The position numbers and the translations under genes were made by a program. DNA of 64,000 nucleotides from Ralstonia pickettii DTP0602 (lineage in GTDB: Bacteria; Pseudomonadota; Gammaproteobacteria; Burkholderiales; Burkholderiaceae), in NCBI GenBank assembly GCA_000471925.1, contig CP006669.1, forward strand, positions 1-64,000. The letters are read 5' to 3'. How positions within the stretch are numbered: position 1 is the stretch's first letter; every line of letters begins with the position of its first letter. The notes below the pieces were generated by a model. The model was not told the origin of the DNA. It saw only the letters and a list, made by a program, of their open reading frames with translations, and searched no databases. Positions 56,789 to 64,000 of the stretch are shown one piece after another.

Positions 56789-57142
56789 TCAAGATGCCGC
56801 CGACTGCAAAAGCTCCTCGACGCCAGGCTGCTCTTTCGTCCGGCTTTGACTAGTCTTGTTGACGTAGCCCTCCGGACCGCACGCGCTCGGCGTAACGCCT
56901 TGGTTGCGGAGGTGGGCCGCGACCATCTCGCACCATTTGAGCAACTGGTGCTTGTCAAGATCCGCGACCACGTCTTCACCGAAAAGATTCGAAAGCTCAA
57001 GCGCGACCCCTGAAAATGCGGCGCCGTCATCTCGAATGGTCAATACTCCGTCGCCATCGTGGTCGCACATCTCAATCCTTGTGGCAGACATATCCGTTAC
57101 CTCCTGAGGCTTCGTAACCGTCACTTGATTCGTAAACGTCAT
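56789..57142 (-). CDS. Small protein with one EF-hand-like loop
   Basis: A 117 aa protein from the ATG at 57142, which has GGGAG about 10 bp upstream; a longer frame to 57313 lacks a start signal. Residues about 29-40 read DHDGDGVLTIRD, which fits the 12-residue EF-hand loop (D-x-D-G-D-G-x-x-x-I-x-D). A helical part follows (LFGEDVVADLDKHQLLKWCE, then MVAAHLRNQGV). No signal peptide. I do not recognise a family. It lies 157 bp after the enoyl-CoA hydratase on the same strand. Confidence 0.6.
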   Translation of the reverse strand: MTFTNQVTVTKPQEVTDMSATRIEMCDHDGDGVLTIRDDGAAFSGVALELSNLFGEDVVADLDKHQLLKWCEMVAAHLRNQGVTPSACGPEGYVNKTSQSRTKEQPGVEELLQSAAS

Positions 57143-57299
57143 ATCAGGCGCTCCCTGCCTTGTCGGTCGCTTGGCTAGCATATTTATGCTAGAAGATGCG
57201 ACACAGTTAGCGCTTGTACTACGGCCGATTGACCGCGCAACTCGGTCACGAAGTCGTCGAGCAGGTGCTCGAAGTCGACTAGGTGTTGCCAGCCCCACT

Positions 57300-58094
57300 C
57301 TATAGCCCGGCAAAATCGGGATTCCTCTTATCTACCCACGCCTGGATTCCCTCCGCGGCCGCCGCGGTGCCATCCATCGGATCGCGCAGGGCGCGTGAGA
57401 GCTCCATGCCCGCTTGCAGGTCCAGATCGCAACTCTTGAGGATGAGCTGCTTGGCCGCACTGACGCCCTCCGGGCTGTTGCCAGCGATCTGACGCGCGAG
57501 AGCCAACGTTTCATCCAGCAGGCAAGCGTGTGGCACGACGACCTCTGCAAAGCCAAATGCAAAGGCCTCTTCGGCGGAGAACTTGCGACCCGTCAGAACA
57601 ATCAAGTTCGCGCGGCCACGGCCTACCAGCTTGGGAAGTCGTACCGGGCCACCCGCGTCTGGGAACGCACCGACCTTGCTAACTTCGGGCAACGAAAAAA
57701 CCGCTCGGTCCGAGGCAACCCGGATGTCGCAGGCCAGCGCAATTTCGAAAGCACCGGCGATAGTGGGGCCATTGATCATGGCGATCACGGGTGCGCGAAA
57801 CGACTCGATCATCTCGATGAATCGCAACACCGCGCCGCGCGCCTTCTGCGTCTGCTCCGGCGCGAGGGTGGCTCTTTCCTTCAGGTCCGCGCCAGCCCCG
57901 AAAGCCGCGCCTTCACCCGTGACAATGAGCACCCTGAGATCCTGCTTGTCCTTCAGGCTGGCCAGACAGGCTTCGAGCTCATCTGCCATTTCCACGGAGA
58001 TTGCGTTTCGTTGCTCGGGCCGATTCATAGCCAGCACACTTATGTGCGGATCGACCTCTGTGAGCTTGATCGTCGTCCAGTTTCTGTTGCTCAT
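57300..58094 (-). CDS. Enoyl-CoA hydratase/isomerase-family protein
   Basis: A 264 aa crotonase-fold protein. The ATG at 58094 has AGAGG upstream; the longer frame to 58154 has no start signal. Oxyanion-hole motifs: MNRPEQRNAISVEMADELE, AFGAGADLKERA and GPTIAGAFEIALACDIRVAS. The catalytic Glu pair of hydratases is only partly kept (SLPEVSKVGAFPDAGGPVRL has one Glu and a Gly-Ala region with Asp), so the precise reaction (hydration, isomerisation, hydrolysis) is open. It stands alone with no clear operon partner. Confidence 0.85.
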   Translation of the reverse strand: MSNRNWTTIKLTEVDPHISVLAMNRPEQRNAISVEMADELEACLASLKDKQDLRVLIVTGEGAAFGAGADLKERATLAPEQTQKARGAVLRFIEMIESFRAPVIAMINGPTIAGAFEIALACDIRVASDRAVFSLPEVSKVGAFPDAGGPVRLPKLVGRGRANLIVLTGRKFSAEEAFAFGFAEVVVPHACLLDETLALARQIAGNSPEGVSAAKQLILKSCDLDLQAGMELSRALRDPMDGTAAAAEGIQAWVDKRNPDFAGL

Positions 58095-58634
58095 TACAAG
58101 ACCTCTGTTGGTGGAAGCGTTCTGCGCTTGAACCCACCGGCTCAAGGCATCCATAGCCTCTCAGTGGACGGACTTCGTTGCGTTGAAGCATCAGTCCAGT
58201 TAGCTAACTCTGCCCGTCACGCTGCGTGCCTCACACTCGCCGCCACGGATCGCCTCTTCGGAAGCCATCAACCAACATTGTTATAGTCGATGTTACGAGT
58301 GTCAACAATAAGAACGTCTGCTATCTTCTCTTCAATGCCCCGGATCATCCCGGGTCGCTTACTGTCGAGTGGGGCTCACTCCGTGAGGAACTATCTGCCT
58401 TATTGATGACAATAAGGCACTCTCTGAGGAAATTCGCAACATGAGAACTTTGGCGCTGCCACCCACATGCTCCTCCCCCAAAAGCTCTTCATCGGCCAAT
58501 TCGGCCCTTCGGCGCTGCCCGGTCGAATGGCTCAGAAGGGTCGGCCAGAGCCGGCGAGCAACCGGTGAGGCGCAGTCCAGCGAATTCGCGCTTCGTGTCA
58601 CGGCAGTCTCGCCATTTCCGGTTCTAATGCGGAG
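58095..58634. other. Intergenic region left of the insertion sequence
   Basis: No supported gene. Frames such as 58359-58601 (minus) have no recognisable domain. The part next to 58270-58330 is A/T-rich and may hold the promoter of the hydratase gene. Confidence 0.45.
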
Positions 58635-60116
58635 GTCTGAGACGCACCCCTTTCAAGGTGACGAAAATTGGGGCACCCTCCGTGTTCTCGAACAGAAACC
58701 GGAGTCAATGGCGTGGTACTGGACGCAGTGGTGGAACGCTTTATCGAACACAGCCCGATCAGCGTGATGGCGCGCCTGGGGTTGCAACGCGCCCTTGATC
58801 CGGCCTGGATCGACGAGTTGTTCGAGCAAGAGCGTGAAACGCAGTACACGCGGGAGTTATTGTTCTCGACGACGGTGGAAATCATGTCGCTGGTCGCCGT
58901 GGGGCTGCGCCCGTCGGTGCATGCGGCAGCCAAGGCCAGTCCGGCGCTGCCGGTTTCCATCACCGCGCTGTACGACAAGCTCAGCCGGACCGAGCCGGGG
59001 CTGGTTCGTGCCCTGGTGCAAGGCAGTGCGCAGCGATTGGGGCCGGTCGTGCAACCGATGTTGCGCAAGCAGCCGCCATCGGTGAATGGCTATCGCCTGC
59101 GCATCGTGGATGGCAGCCATTTGCCGGCGAGCGAAAAGCGCCTGAAACCATTGCGGGGGTTTCGGGGTGCGGCCTTGCCAGGGCAGTCATTGGTGGTCTA
59201 TGACCCGGACACGGCGATGATCGTCGATCTGGTGCCCTGTGAAGATGCGCATGCCCAGGAGCGGGCCATCATGGAAACCCTGCTCGCATCGGCCCAGCCG
59301 GCCGAACTGTGGATCGCCGATCGCAACTTCAGCACCCGGGCGATTCTTGCCGGGTGGCAGCGTCGCGGCAGCGCCTTCATCGTGCGGGAGCACGGCCGCA
59401 ATCCGAGCCCCAGCGAGCTGGAGCCGTTACGCGAAATGGGCCGGGTCGAAACCGGCATCGTGTACGAGCAAGCGGTCAGCATCCCAGATGAATCGAACGC
59501 GCCGCTGGTGCTGCGGCGCATCGAGCTGCATCTGGATGGCGCCACCGAGGATGGTGACACCGTCATCCGCCTGCTGACCAATGTCCCGGCCGCCCATCTG
59601 ACGGCCGAGGCAGTCGCCCGGCTATACCGGCGACGCTGGAGCATAGAGAATCTGTTTCAGCGACTGGAATCGGTGCTCAACAGTGAGATTCGTTCGTTGA
59701 GCCAACCGCGCGCGGCGCTGCTGGCCTTCGGCGTGGCGGCGCTCGCGTATAACGTACTGAGCGTGATTGCGACTGCGGTGAGAATCCGGCATGAGCTGGA
59801 TACCAGCGACATCGAGCTCTCACCGTATTACCTCGCCAGCGAAATCCGGGCAACTTATGCCGGCATGATGATCGCGGTGCCGCCCGAGGTGTGGCAGGCC
59901 TATGACCTCCTCACCCCAGCTCAGCTCGGTCGCGAGTTGATCAAGATGGCGACGCACGTTGATCCCCGCGCGATGCGCAAACATACGCGGGGACCGAAAG
60001 CGCCGAAGAAGAAAGGCTATGTGGCCGGATGCGTAGCACGGCGGCATGTTTCTACCGCCCGTGTCATCAAGGCTGGACGTGTCGTCTAATCACCTTGAAA
60101 GGGGTGGGTCTGAGAC
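58635..60116. mobile_element. IS4-family-type insertion sequence, complete
   Basis: About 1.48 kb bounded by 27 bp imperfect inverted repeats: left GTCTGAGACGCACCCCTTTC followed by AAGGTGA, right (reverse complement) GTCTCAGACCCACCCCTTTC followed by AAGGTGA; they differ at two positions. It holds one long transposase gene. No target-site duplication of 8-12 bp is visible outside the repeats. Confidence 0.85.
58713..60089 (+). CDS. IS4-type DDE transposase
   Basis: A 458 aa transposase from the GTG at 58713, which has GGAG 8 bp upstream; TTG at 58668 would add 15 residues. DDE motifs: LRIVDGSHLPASEKR (first Asp), LWIADRNFSTRAIL (second Asp) and LYRRRWSIENLFQRLE (Y-(2)-R-(3)-E signature of IS4 enzymes). 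The C-terminus is Arg/Lys-rich (KHTRGPKAPKKKGY). It fills the element and appears intact, so the element may still be mobile. Confidence 0.9.
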   Translation: MVLDAVVERFIEHSPISVMARLGLQRALDPAWIDELFEQERETQYTRELLFSTTVEIMSLVAVGLRPSVHAAAKASPALPVSITALYDKLSRTEPGLVRALVQGSAQRLGPVVQPMLRKQPPSVNGYRLRIVDGSHLPASEKRLKPLRGFRGAALPGQSLVVYDPDTAMIVDLVPCEDAHAQERAIMETLLASAQPAELWIADRNFSTRAILAGWQRRGSAFIVREHGRNPSPSELEPLREMGRVETGIVYEQAVSIPDESNAPLVLRRIELHLDGATEDGDTVIRLLTNVPAAHLTAEAVARLYRRRWSIENLFQRLESVLNSEIRSLSQPRAALLAFGVAALAYNVLSVIATAVRIRHELDTSDIELSPYYLASEIRATYAGMMIAVPPEVWQAYDLLTPAQLGRELIKMATHVDPRAMRKHTRGPKAPKKKGYVAGCVARRHVSTARVIKAGRVV

Positions 60117-60168
60117 GGCCTTTGGCCCGCATTTGGTGAAGGCGCGGTATCCGCGCGGAATGGCGGTG

Positions 60169-60882
60169 TCAGACTCCCATGCCAGCGGCAATGCCACCCA
60201 GAGCAAAGTCCACCGCCGCTTCCACATGAATAGCGGTGGAATCGAAGCCTGGCAACGGCAGCTTATCGGTCTCGAGGATCATGCAGATCTCCGTGCAGCC
60301 GAAGATGACGGCGTCTGCCCCCTCAAGCTTCGCCTTGTTTATCAGGGAGATGAGAGCCTCGCGAGAATCGTCTAACACCTTGCCCGCGCAGAGTTCGTTA
60401 AAGATTATGTCGTGGGTAATCGTCCGCCCTTCAGTGTCGGGAACAACGACATCGATGTCATGCGTTAGCATTCGCGCACGATAGAAACCACTCTCCATCG
60501 TGTAGCGGGTTGCCAGAAGCAGAGGGCGGCGGCATCCGTACGCCTTCAGCTTGCGCGCTGTCTCGTCGACAATGTGAATAAAGGGAATGTCGATCTCCTG
60601 CTCCACCGCTTCGGCGACCAGATGCATGGTGACGGCGCAAATCAGCACACAATCGGCACCCGCACCTTGCAGGCCGCGTGCAACGGCCGCGAGGCGCATG
60701 CCGGCCTCGTCCCATCGGCTTGTCTTCTGCATGTCGACAATGGTCTGAAAATCGACAGAATGCAGAAGGAGTTCAGCCGAATGCAGCGCGCCGAGACGCT
60801 CCCGCACGGCTTCGTTGATCTTTCGGTAGTACACGGCCGAGCCCTCAAAGCTCATGCCGCCAATTAGTCCGAGAGTGCGCAT
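60169..60882 (-). CDS. Aspartate/glutamate racemase-like protein
   Basis: A 237 aa member of the Asp/Glu racemase superfamily (aspartate racemase/YgeA-like). The start LGLIGGMSFEGSAVYYRKIN matches the family. Both catalytic Cys are present: VLICAVTMHLVAE (first) and VIFGCTEICMIL (second). At the first site the usual CTNTMH is CAVTMH, with Ala-Val in place of Thr-Asn, so activity or substrate may differ. It is the last gene of a four-gene minus-strand set with PhzF, RidA and a glutamine amidotransferase, 15 bp after the latter. Confidence 0.85.
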   Translation of the reverse strand: MRTLGLIGGMSFEGSAVYYRKINEAVRERLGALHSAELLLHSVDFQTIVDMQKTSRWDEAGMRLAAVARGLQGAGADCVLICAVTMHLVAEAVEQEIDIPFIHIVDETARKLKAYGCRRPLLLATRYTMESGFYRARMLTHDIDVVVPDTEGRTITHDIIFNELCAGKVLDDSREALISLINKAKLEGADAVIFGCTEICMILETDKLPLPGFDSTAIHVEAAVDFALGGIAAGMGV

Positions 60883-60897
60883 ATTTGTCGAGTGGTC

Positions 60898-61653
60898 TTA
60901 TGGGTGAATGGGGAAAATGGCCGGAGTGGCTACCGTCTGGCCGACGAAGGCTTTGAGCAGGGTGGTCGCCTCATATGTTTCCTCCAAAGAACTCAGCATC
61001 GCATCAGGATCCCTTCCTTCGCGCTGTAAGATATCTGCCCTACGCCGGATGCACGCTGCGGCAATCGTAGGGGTGAACTCCGGATGAAATTGGGTCGATA
61101 GAGCGTTCGGACCGTACCTGACGATCTGGTGAGGGTCATGTGCCGAAAAGGCCAACGCCTCCGCACCGCGAGGCAGTTCGATGATGGTTTGCTCGTGAGT
61201 AAGGTGAGCAGTGAAGGATTCCGGCCATTTACTGAGCAAGGGATCATTTCCCGCCGCGGATGTCTTGTGAATGCGATGGCACCCCATTTCGCGTCCATCC
61301 GGATGAAAATCCACGCGACCACCCAGCGCATGTGCCATCAGTTGATGCCCATAGCAAACGCCAAAAATCAACATCCCGACTGCTACCGCATCCCGGATCC
61401 ATTCCGCTGTCGTCTCGCTCCACGGGAGTCGGTCCGTTACCATCGCCCATGATCCCGTGATGATTGCGGCGCTGCCGGGATTCGGTTCTGGAAGCACGTC
61501 GCCATCGAAAACGCGTACCACCTCTACCTCATCAATCGGTCGCTCCAATGCACGGCAAAACCATGCTGGCAAGTCGCCCAGAGGCTCACGAATTTCTTTG
61601 GGTGGGGTACCGACCTGGACGATCAGCAGTCGGGAAGAACGCGCGGATGTCAT
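60898..61653 (-). CDS. Class I glutamine amidotransferase-like protein
   Basis: A 251 aa GATase1-fold protein. Nucleophile Cys in LIFGVCYGHQLMAHALGG (about 99); His in STQFHPEFTP (about 193) and the following Glu complete the triad. It resembles GMP synthase-like free-standing amidotransferases and gamma-glutamyl hydrolases. With the racemase and RidA neighbours, a role in amino acid or gamma-glutamyl compound metabolism is likely. The product cannot be named from sequence. Confidence 0.86.
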   Translation of the reverse strand: MTSARSSRLLIVQVGTPPKEIREPLGDLPAWFCRALERPIDEVEVVRVFDGDVLPEPNPGSAAIITGSWAMVTDRLPWSETTAEWIRDAVAVGMLIFGVCYGHQLMAHALGGRVDFHPDGREMGCHRIHKTSAAGNDPLLSKWPESFTAHLTHEQTIIELPRGAEALAFSAHDPHQIVRYGPNALSTQFHPEFTPTIAAACIRRRADILQREGRDPDAMLSSLEETYEATTLLKAFVGQTVATPAIFPIHP

Positions 61654-61813
61654 GGATGAAGCAGTTCGTTAGTGGTGCGCCCCCCTAGCCTTAAGGGAGC
61701 GAATCGGTTCAGGGTCCGGCGCCGTACACAAACAGTTCCGCTGGCCACCAGGGCGTCGGCAGCAATGGTCAAGCTGTTGCCGGCACCGGCCCTCTCTCGA
61801 GGAACGAGCCGCC

Positions 61814-62266
61814 TCACTTAGCTGCGATGCACTCGAGTTCCACGCGCGCATTGAAAGCCAGCCCCGATGCGCCGAAGACGCTGCGCGCGGGATACTTCCC
61901 GGGAGTGAAATAGGTCCGGTACACCTCGTTGAATGTCGACCACTCGCTCATATCCGTGAGCATTGCCGTGCACTTCACGATGTCGCCGAGTGCATACCCG
62001 TTGGCTTCCAGGCTGGTCTTCACGTTCTCCATGGTCTGCTTGGCCTCGGCTTTGATGCCGCCGGGAGCGACGTCCGTTGTCCCGGGAATCAGGCCGATCT
62101 GGCCGGAGAGGTACAGCGTCCCGCCCACCTTCACGGCCTCAGAGAATGGGAATTCCCCCTTCAGAACCTTTCCGCTGTTCAGGTAGACGTTCTGCGCGAT
62201 GGAGGTGGACGCACCAAACGCCAGGGCCAGCGCCGCGGAAATACGAACGAACTGTTGCGCGGTCAT
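61814..62266 (-). CDS. Exported RidA-family protein
   Basis: A 150 aa RidA-family protein with a signal peptide (ISAALALAFGASTSIAQ, cleavage near residue 25), which is uncommon in this mainly cytosolic family. Signatures: GGTLYLSGQIGLIPGTTDV, MENVKTSLEANGYALGDIVK, YPARSVFGASGLAFNARVEL and ECIA. Unlike the two other RidA proteins in the window it keeps the canonical Arg (ARVELE). It may remove reactive enamines or imines in the periplasm. It lies 57 bp after the PhzF gene in the same operon. Confidence 0.85.
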   Translation of the reverse strand: MTAQQFVRISAALALAFGASTSIAQNVYLNSGKVLKGEFPFSEAVKVGGTLYLSGQIGLIPGTTDVAPGGIKAEAKQTMENVKTSLEANGYALGDIVKCTAMLTDMSEWSTFNEVYRTYFTPGKYPARSVFGASGLAFNARVELECIAAK

Positions 62267-62323
62267 GATGGAGTTTCTTCAAGTTAGCTTTTCAGCAGAA
62301 TAGGGGAACGGCCAGCGGCCTGA

Positions 62324-63205
62324 TCACACAGCGATGGTTCCGTCGACACATGTGACCGATTGACCTCCAACGCGAATGACGTCGTCGCCGTTAATGGCCA
62401 CAAAGATTTTTCCTGCGCGCCCAACGACCGAACCTTGCGTGCTGACATAGCTGGAACCGAAGGTCTGGACCTGACCAGCCTCGCGAATGAACGCTGCCAC
62501 CGAGCCGTTTCCGCTGCCGCAGACAGGGTCTTCATTCACGCCGAGGCTGGGCGCGAAGGCACGCACCTCGATTGCCGCAGGTGCACCCTTCTCATAGGCG
62601 CCATACACCACGATGCCGATGGACTTGTTGTGTTTGTCAAACTCCGCCATACGCACAAAGTCGGGGCGAAGCGCCAGGACGGCCTCTGCACTGTCCATCT
62701 GGACGATCGTCCAGACGGGGCCGACATTGATGAGCTTCGGCGTGTGCTCACGCTGCACCGGGGCACCAAGAATGGCCGCCAGCTCGTCAATCTGTGCATT
62801 GGTCAGGGGAACGAAGCTGGGTGTTGGCAGGTTGAAAGCAATCACCGGGCTTGAGTCGGCCGACGGAGTGACGGTCAGCTCGATCAGTCCGGCATCGCAC
62901 TCCTGCTTGAGCTTGCCGTTTTGCGGAGCAATCCGCCCCGCCTCCAGGAGTGCGTGCGCCGTTCCAAGGGTGGGGTGCCCCGCGAACGGCAATTCCGATT
63001 GAGGCGTAAAGATGCGCACGCGGTAGTCCGCGCCCGGCTGCGTAGGCGGTAGCACGAAGGTCGTTTCGGAGAGATTGGTCCAGTTCGCAATGCGCTGCAT
63101 CTCCTCGCCTGTGAGTCCTTCTGCGTCAAGGATCACGGCTACTGGGTTTCCGCGATAGGGAACGTTGGTGAAAACATCAACTTGCTTGAATGGGACGCCG
63201 GACAT
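62324..63205 (-). CDS. PhzF-family isomerase/epimerase
   Basis: A 293 aa PhzF-fold protein. Motifs: QVDVFTNVPYRGNPVAVILD (start), NLSETTFVLPP with the catalytic Glu, RIFTPQSELPFAGHPTLGTA and a C-terminal DPVCGSGNGSVAAF. No other phenazine gene is present, so it is probably an amino-acid-type isomerase or epimerase rather than a phenazine enzyme. It is the first gene of the minus-strand operon divergent from the MocR regulator. Confidence 0.88.
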   Translation of the reverse strand: MSGVPFKQVDVFTNVPYRGNPVAVILDAEGLTGEEMQRIANWTNLSETTFVLPPTQPGADYRVRIFTPQSELPFAGHPTLGTAHALLEAGRIAPQNGKLKQECDAGLIELTVTPSADSSPVIAFNLPTPSFVPLTNAQIDELAAILGAPVQREHTPKLINVGPVWTIVQMDSAEAVLALRPDFVRMAEFDKHNKSIGIVVYGAYEKGAPAAIEVRAFAPSLGVNEDPVCGSGNGSVAAFIREAGQVQTFGSSYVSTQGSVVGRAGKIFVAINGDDVIRVGGQSVTCVDGTIAV

Positions 63206-63342
63206 CTATCTGCTTCCTGAGGGTGTATTCGCGACGCGCTGCATCGCGGTTGACTGGCGAGGGGACGGCCGGTGGAACCGCCCGGCAGGCCTTCACGCGA
63301 CTGCTTGGCACCAGCTGCAGGGATAATAGGAGTGGACCAGTC

Positions 63343-63365
63343 ATGGGTACAGAGACAGTACAATC
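63343..63365. promoter_or_regulatory. Candidate MocR operator in the PhzF/mocR divergent region
   Basis: The sequence GTACAGAGACAGTAC (63347-63361) has two GTAC-containing half-sites 7 bp apart, in the A/T-rich middle of the divergent promoter region. MocR regulators often bind such repeats to control the adjacent operon. Low certainty. Confidence 0.35.
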
Positions 63366-63404
63366 CAAAATTTATGGTTACAGTTGACATCGAGAGGAAA
63401 CCCT

Positions 63405-64000
63405 GTGCGAACGACCCCATCGGCAGGTAGCCTGTATCAGATCTTGGCTGATGATTTGACCGCGGCTATCTCGTCAGGACGTCTTCCCGCAGGGTCCAAC
63501 CTGCCTTCCCTTCGTGAATGCGCGACACAGCGCAAACTCAGTCTCAACACCGTCACCGCCGCCTATCGGCTGCTGGAAGATCGGGGCCTGATCGTGGCTC
63601 GCCCTCAATCCGGCTTCTATGTGTGCAGTGAGCTGGCAGAACCAGAGTTCGCTTTCCGGCGCATTGCTAAGGACGTGGTGGGGGCAGCTCAGGAAGATTT
63701 AATGACTGCAGTTCTGGAGGCGCAGCAGCGGCCAGGCTATATCGATCTGGCATTCGCCGCTCCTCGCGGGAAAAAGTTCTACCCCGGCGAACGCTTGGCC
63801 CGAATGACCAGTTCGGTTCTGCGCCGCCAAGGCAACGTTGTCGCCTCTTACGCAATGCCACCGGGTTCGGAGCTCTTGCGCGACCAGATTGCCAGGCGCA
63901 GCCAGAGATTGGGGATGGACCTTACGGCCGATTGCATCGTGCTCACGCATGGCGCCATGGAAGCACTTCATCTGGCGCTTCGAGCGGTGACTCGTCCGGG
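63405..64000 (+). CDS. MocR-type (GntR/aminotransferase) regulator, truncated by window end
   Basis: The first 198 codons of a GntR-family regulator of the MocR type (usual length about 460-500). GTG at 63405 has AGAGG upstream. The winged helix lies at about 10-75 (LYQILADDLTAAISSGRLPA; LPSLRECATQRKLSLNTVTA; YRLLEDRGLIVARPQSGFYV). From about residue 105 the fold-type I aminotransferase domain begins (IDLAFAAPRGKKFYPGERLA; VLTHGAMEALHLALRAVTRP). It is divergent from the PhzF operon and likely controls it in response to PLP and an amino acid. Confidence 0.9.
   Translation, partial: MRTTPSAGSLYQILADDLTAAISSGRLPAGSNLPSLRECATQRKLSLNTVTAAYRLLEDRGLIVARPQSGFYVCSELAEPEFAFRRIAKDVVGAAQEDLMTAVLEAQQRPGYIDLAFAAPRGKKFYPGERLARMTSSVLRRQGNVVASYAMPPGSELLRDQIARRSQRLGMDLTADCIVLTHGAMEALHLALRAVTRP

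Noticed and set aside
62324..63205. PhzF as evidence of phenazine synthesis.
   Set aside because: No other phz gene is present; PhzF-fold proteins are widespread and the operon is of amino-acid type.

Overview
The window is GC-rich DNA of betaproteobacterial, Burkholderiaceae type, most like a Cupriavidus or Ralstonia secondary replicon (megaplasmid or chromid). The reasons are a plasmid-type parA-parB pair next to a very large repeat array, two plasmid-type tyrosine recombinases, and gene content usual for such replicons: a Gram-negative porin, split pntAA/pntAB/pntB, a DUF1302/DUF1329 pair and insertion-sequence debris. The genus is inferred from recalled similarity, not from a search. No replication initiator, rRNA or tRNA gene was seen.

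Layout: 1-3.6 kb holds the partition locus (ParA with an N-terminal DNA-binding domain, ParB, a terminator, then about 33 copies of a ~38 bp unit built on the inverted repeat TCCCAAGTTGGGA). 4.2-7.3 kb holds two minus-strand tyrosine recombinases; the longer one lacks catalytic residues. 7.3-13.2 kb is sparse: a DUF2076 protein, a small secreted protein made of 22-residue repeats, a broken HAF-repeat gene, an AraC regulator / AhpD-like / RclC-like stress module and transposase debris. 13.2-17.5 kb holds an adenylate cyclase with a receiver domain, a hybrid histidine kinase and an M23 peptidase.

17.6-54.0 kb is a catabolic island and the most interesting part. Left module: exported flavin amine oxidase plus dihaem cytochrome c; PhyH-type dioxygenase plus RidA; an envelope set (DUF1329, DUF1302, MMPL transporter, YCF48-type protein); then a reductase, CoA ligase, thiolase, DAO-type flavoprotein, TetR regulator, acyl-CoA dehydrogenase, a second amine oxidase/cytochrome c pair, an ACAD10/LvaA-like kinase, an SDR and a proton-translocating transhydrogenase. 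Right module: a metallo-beta-lactamase-fold protein, a porin, a second TetR, and a minus-strand operon PhyH-RidA-MFS-DAO flavoprotein-amine oxidase, which repeats the core of the left module. My reading is import of an amine, oxidation to an imine with electrons passed to cytochrome c, imine hydrolysis by RidA, CoA activation, beta-oxidation-like steps and a 4-hydroxyacyl phosphorylation step. The substrate is unknown. Three promoters of the left module share one architecture (GGGAATACCC, 23 bp, TTGTCA, 17 bp, TAnnnT), and the GGGAATACCC box also lies upstream of the porin, which points to one regulon.

A ~350 bp segment (end of the cytochrome c gene and start of the M23 gene) is intact at 17.35-17.69 kb and decayed, in the same orientation, at 54.36-54.73 kb, so the island lies between direct repeats. 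55.0-64.0 kb holds a CAP-domain protein, a small EF-hand-like protein, an enoyl-CoA hydratase, an IS4-type insertion sequence and an amino-acid-type operon (PhzF, periplasmic RidA, glutamine amidotransferase, Asp/Glu racemase-like) divergent from a MocR regulator cut by the window end.
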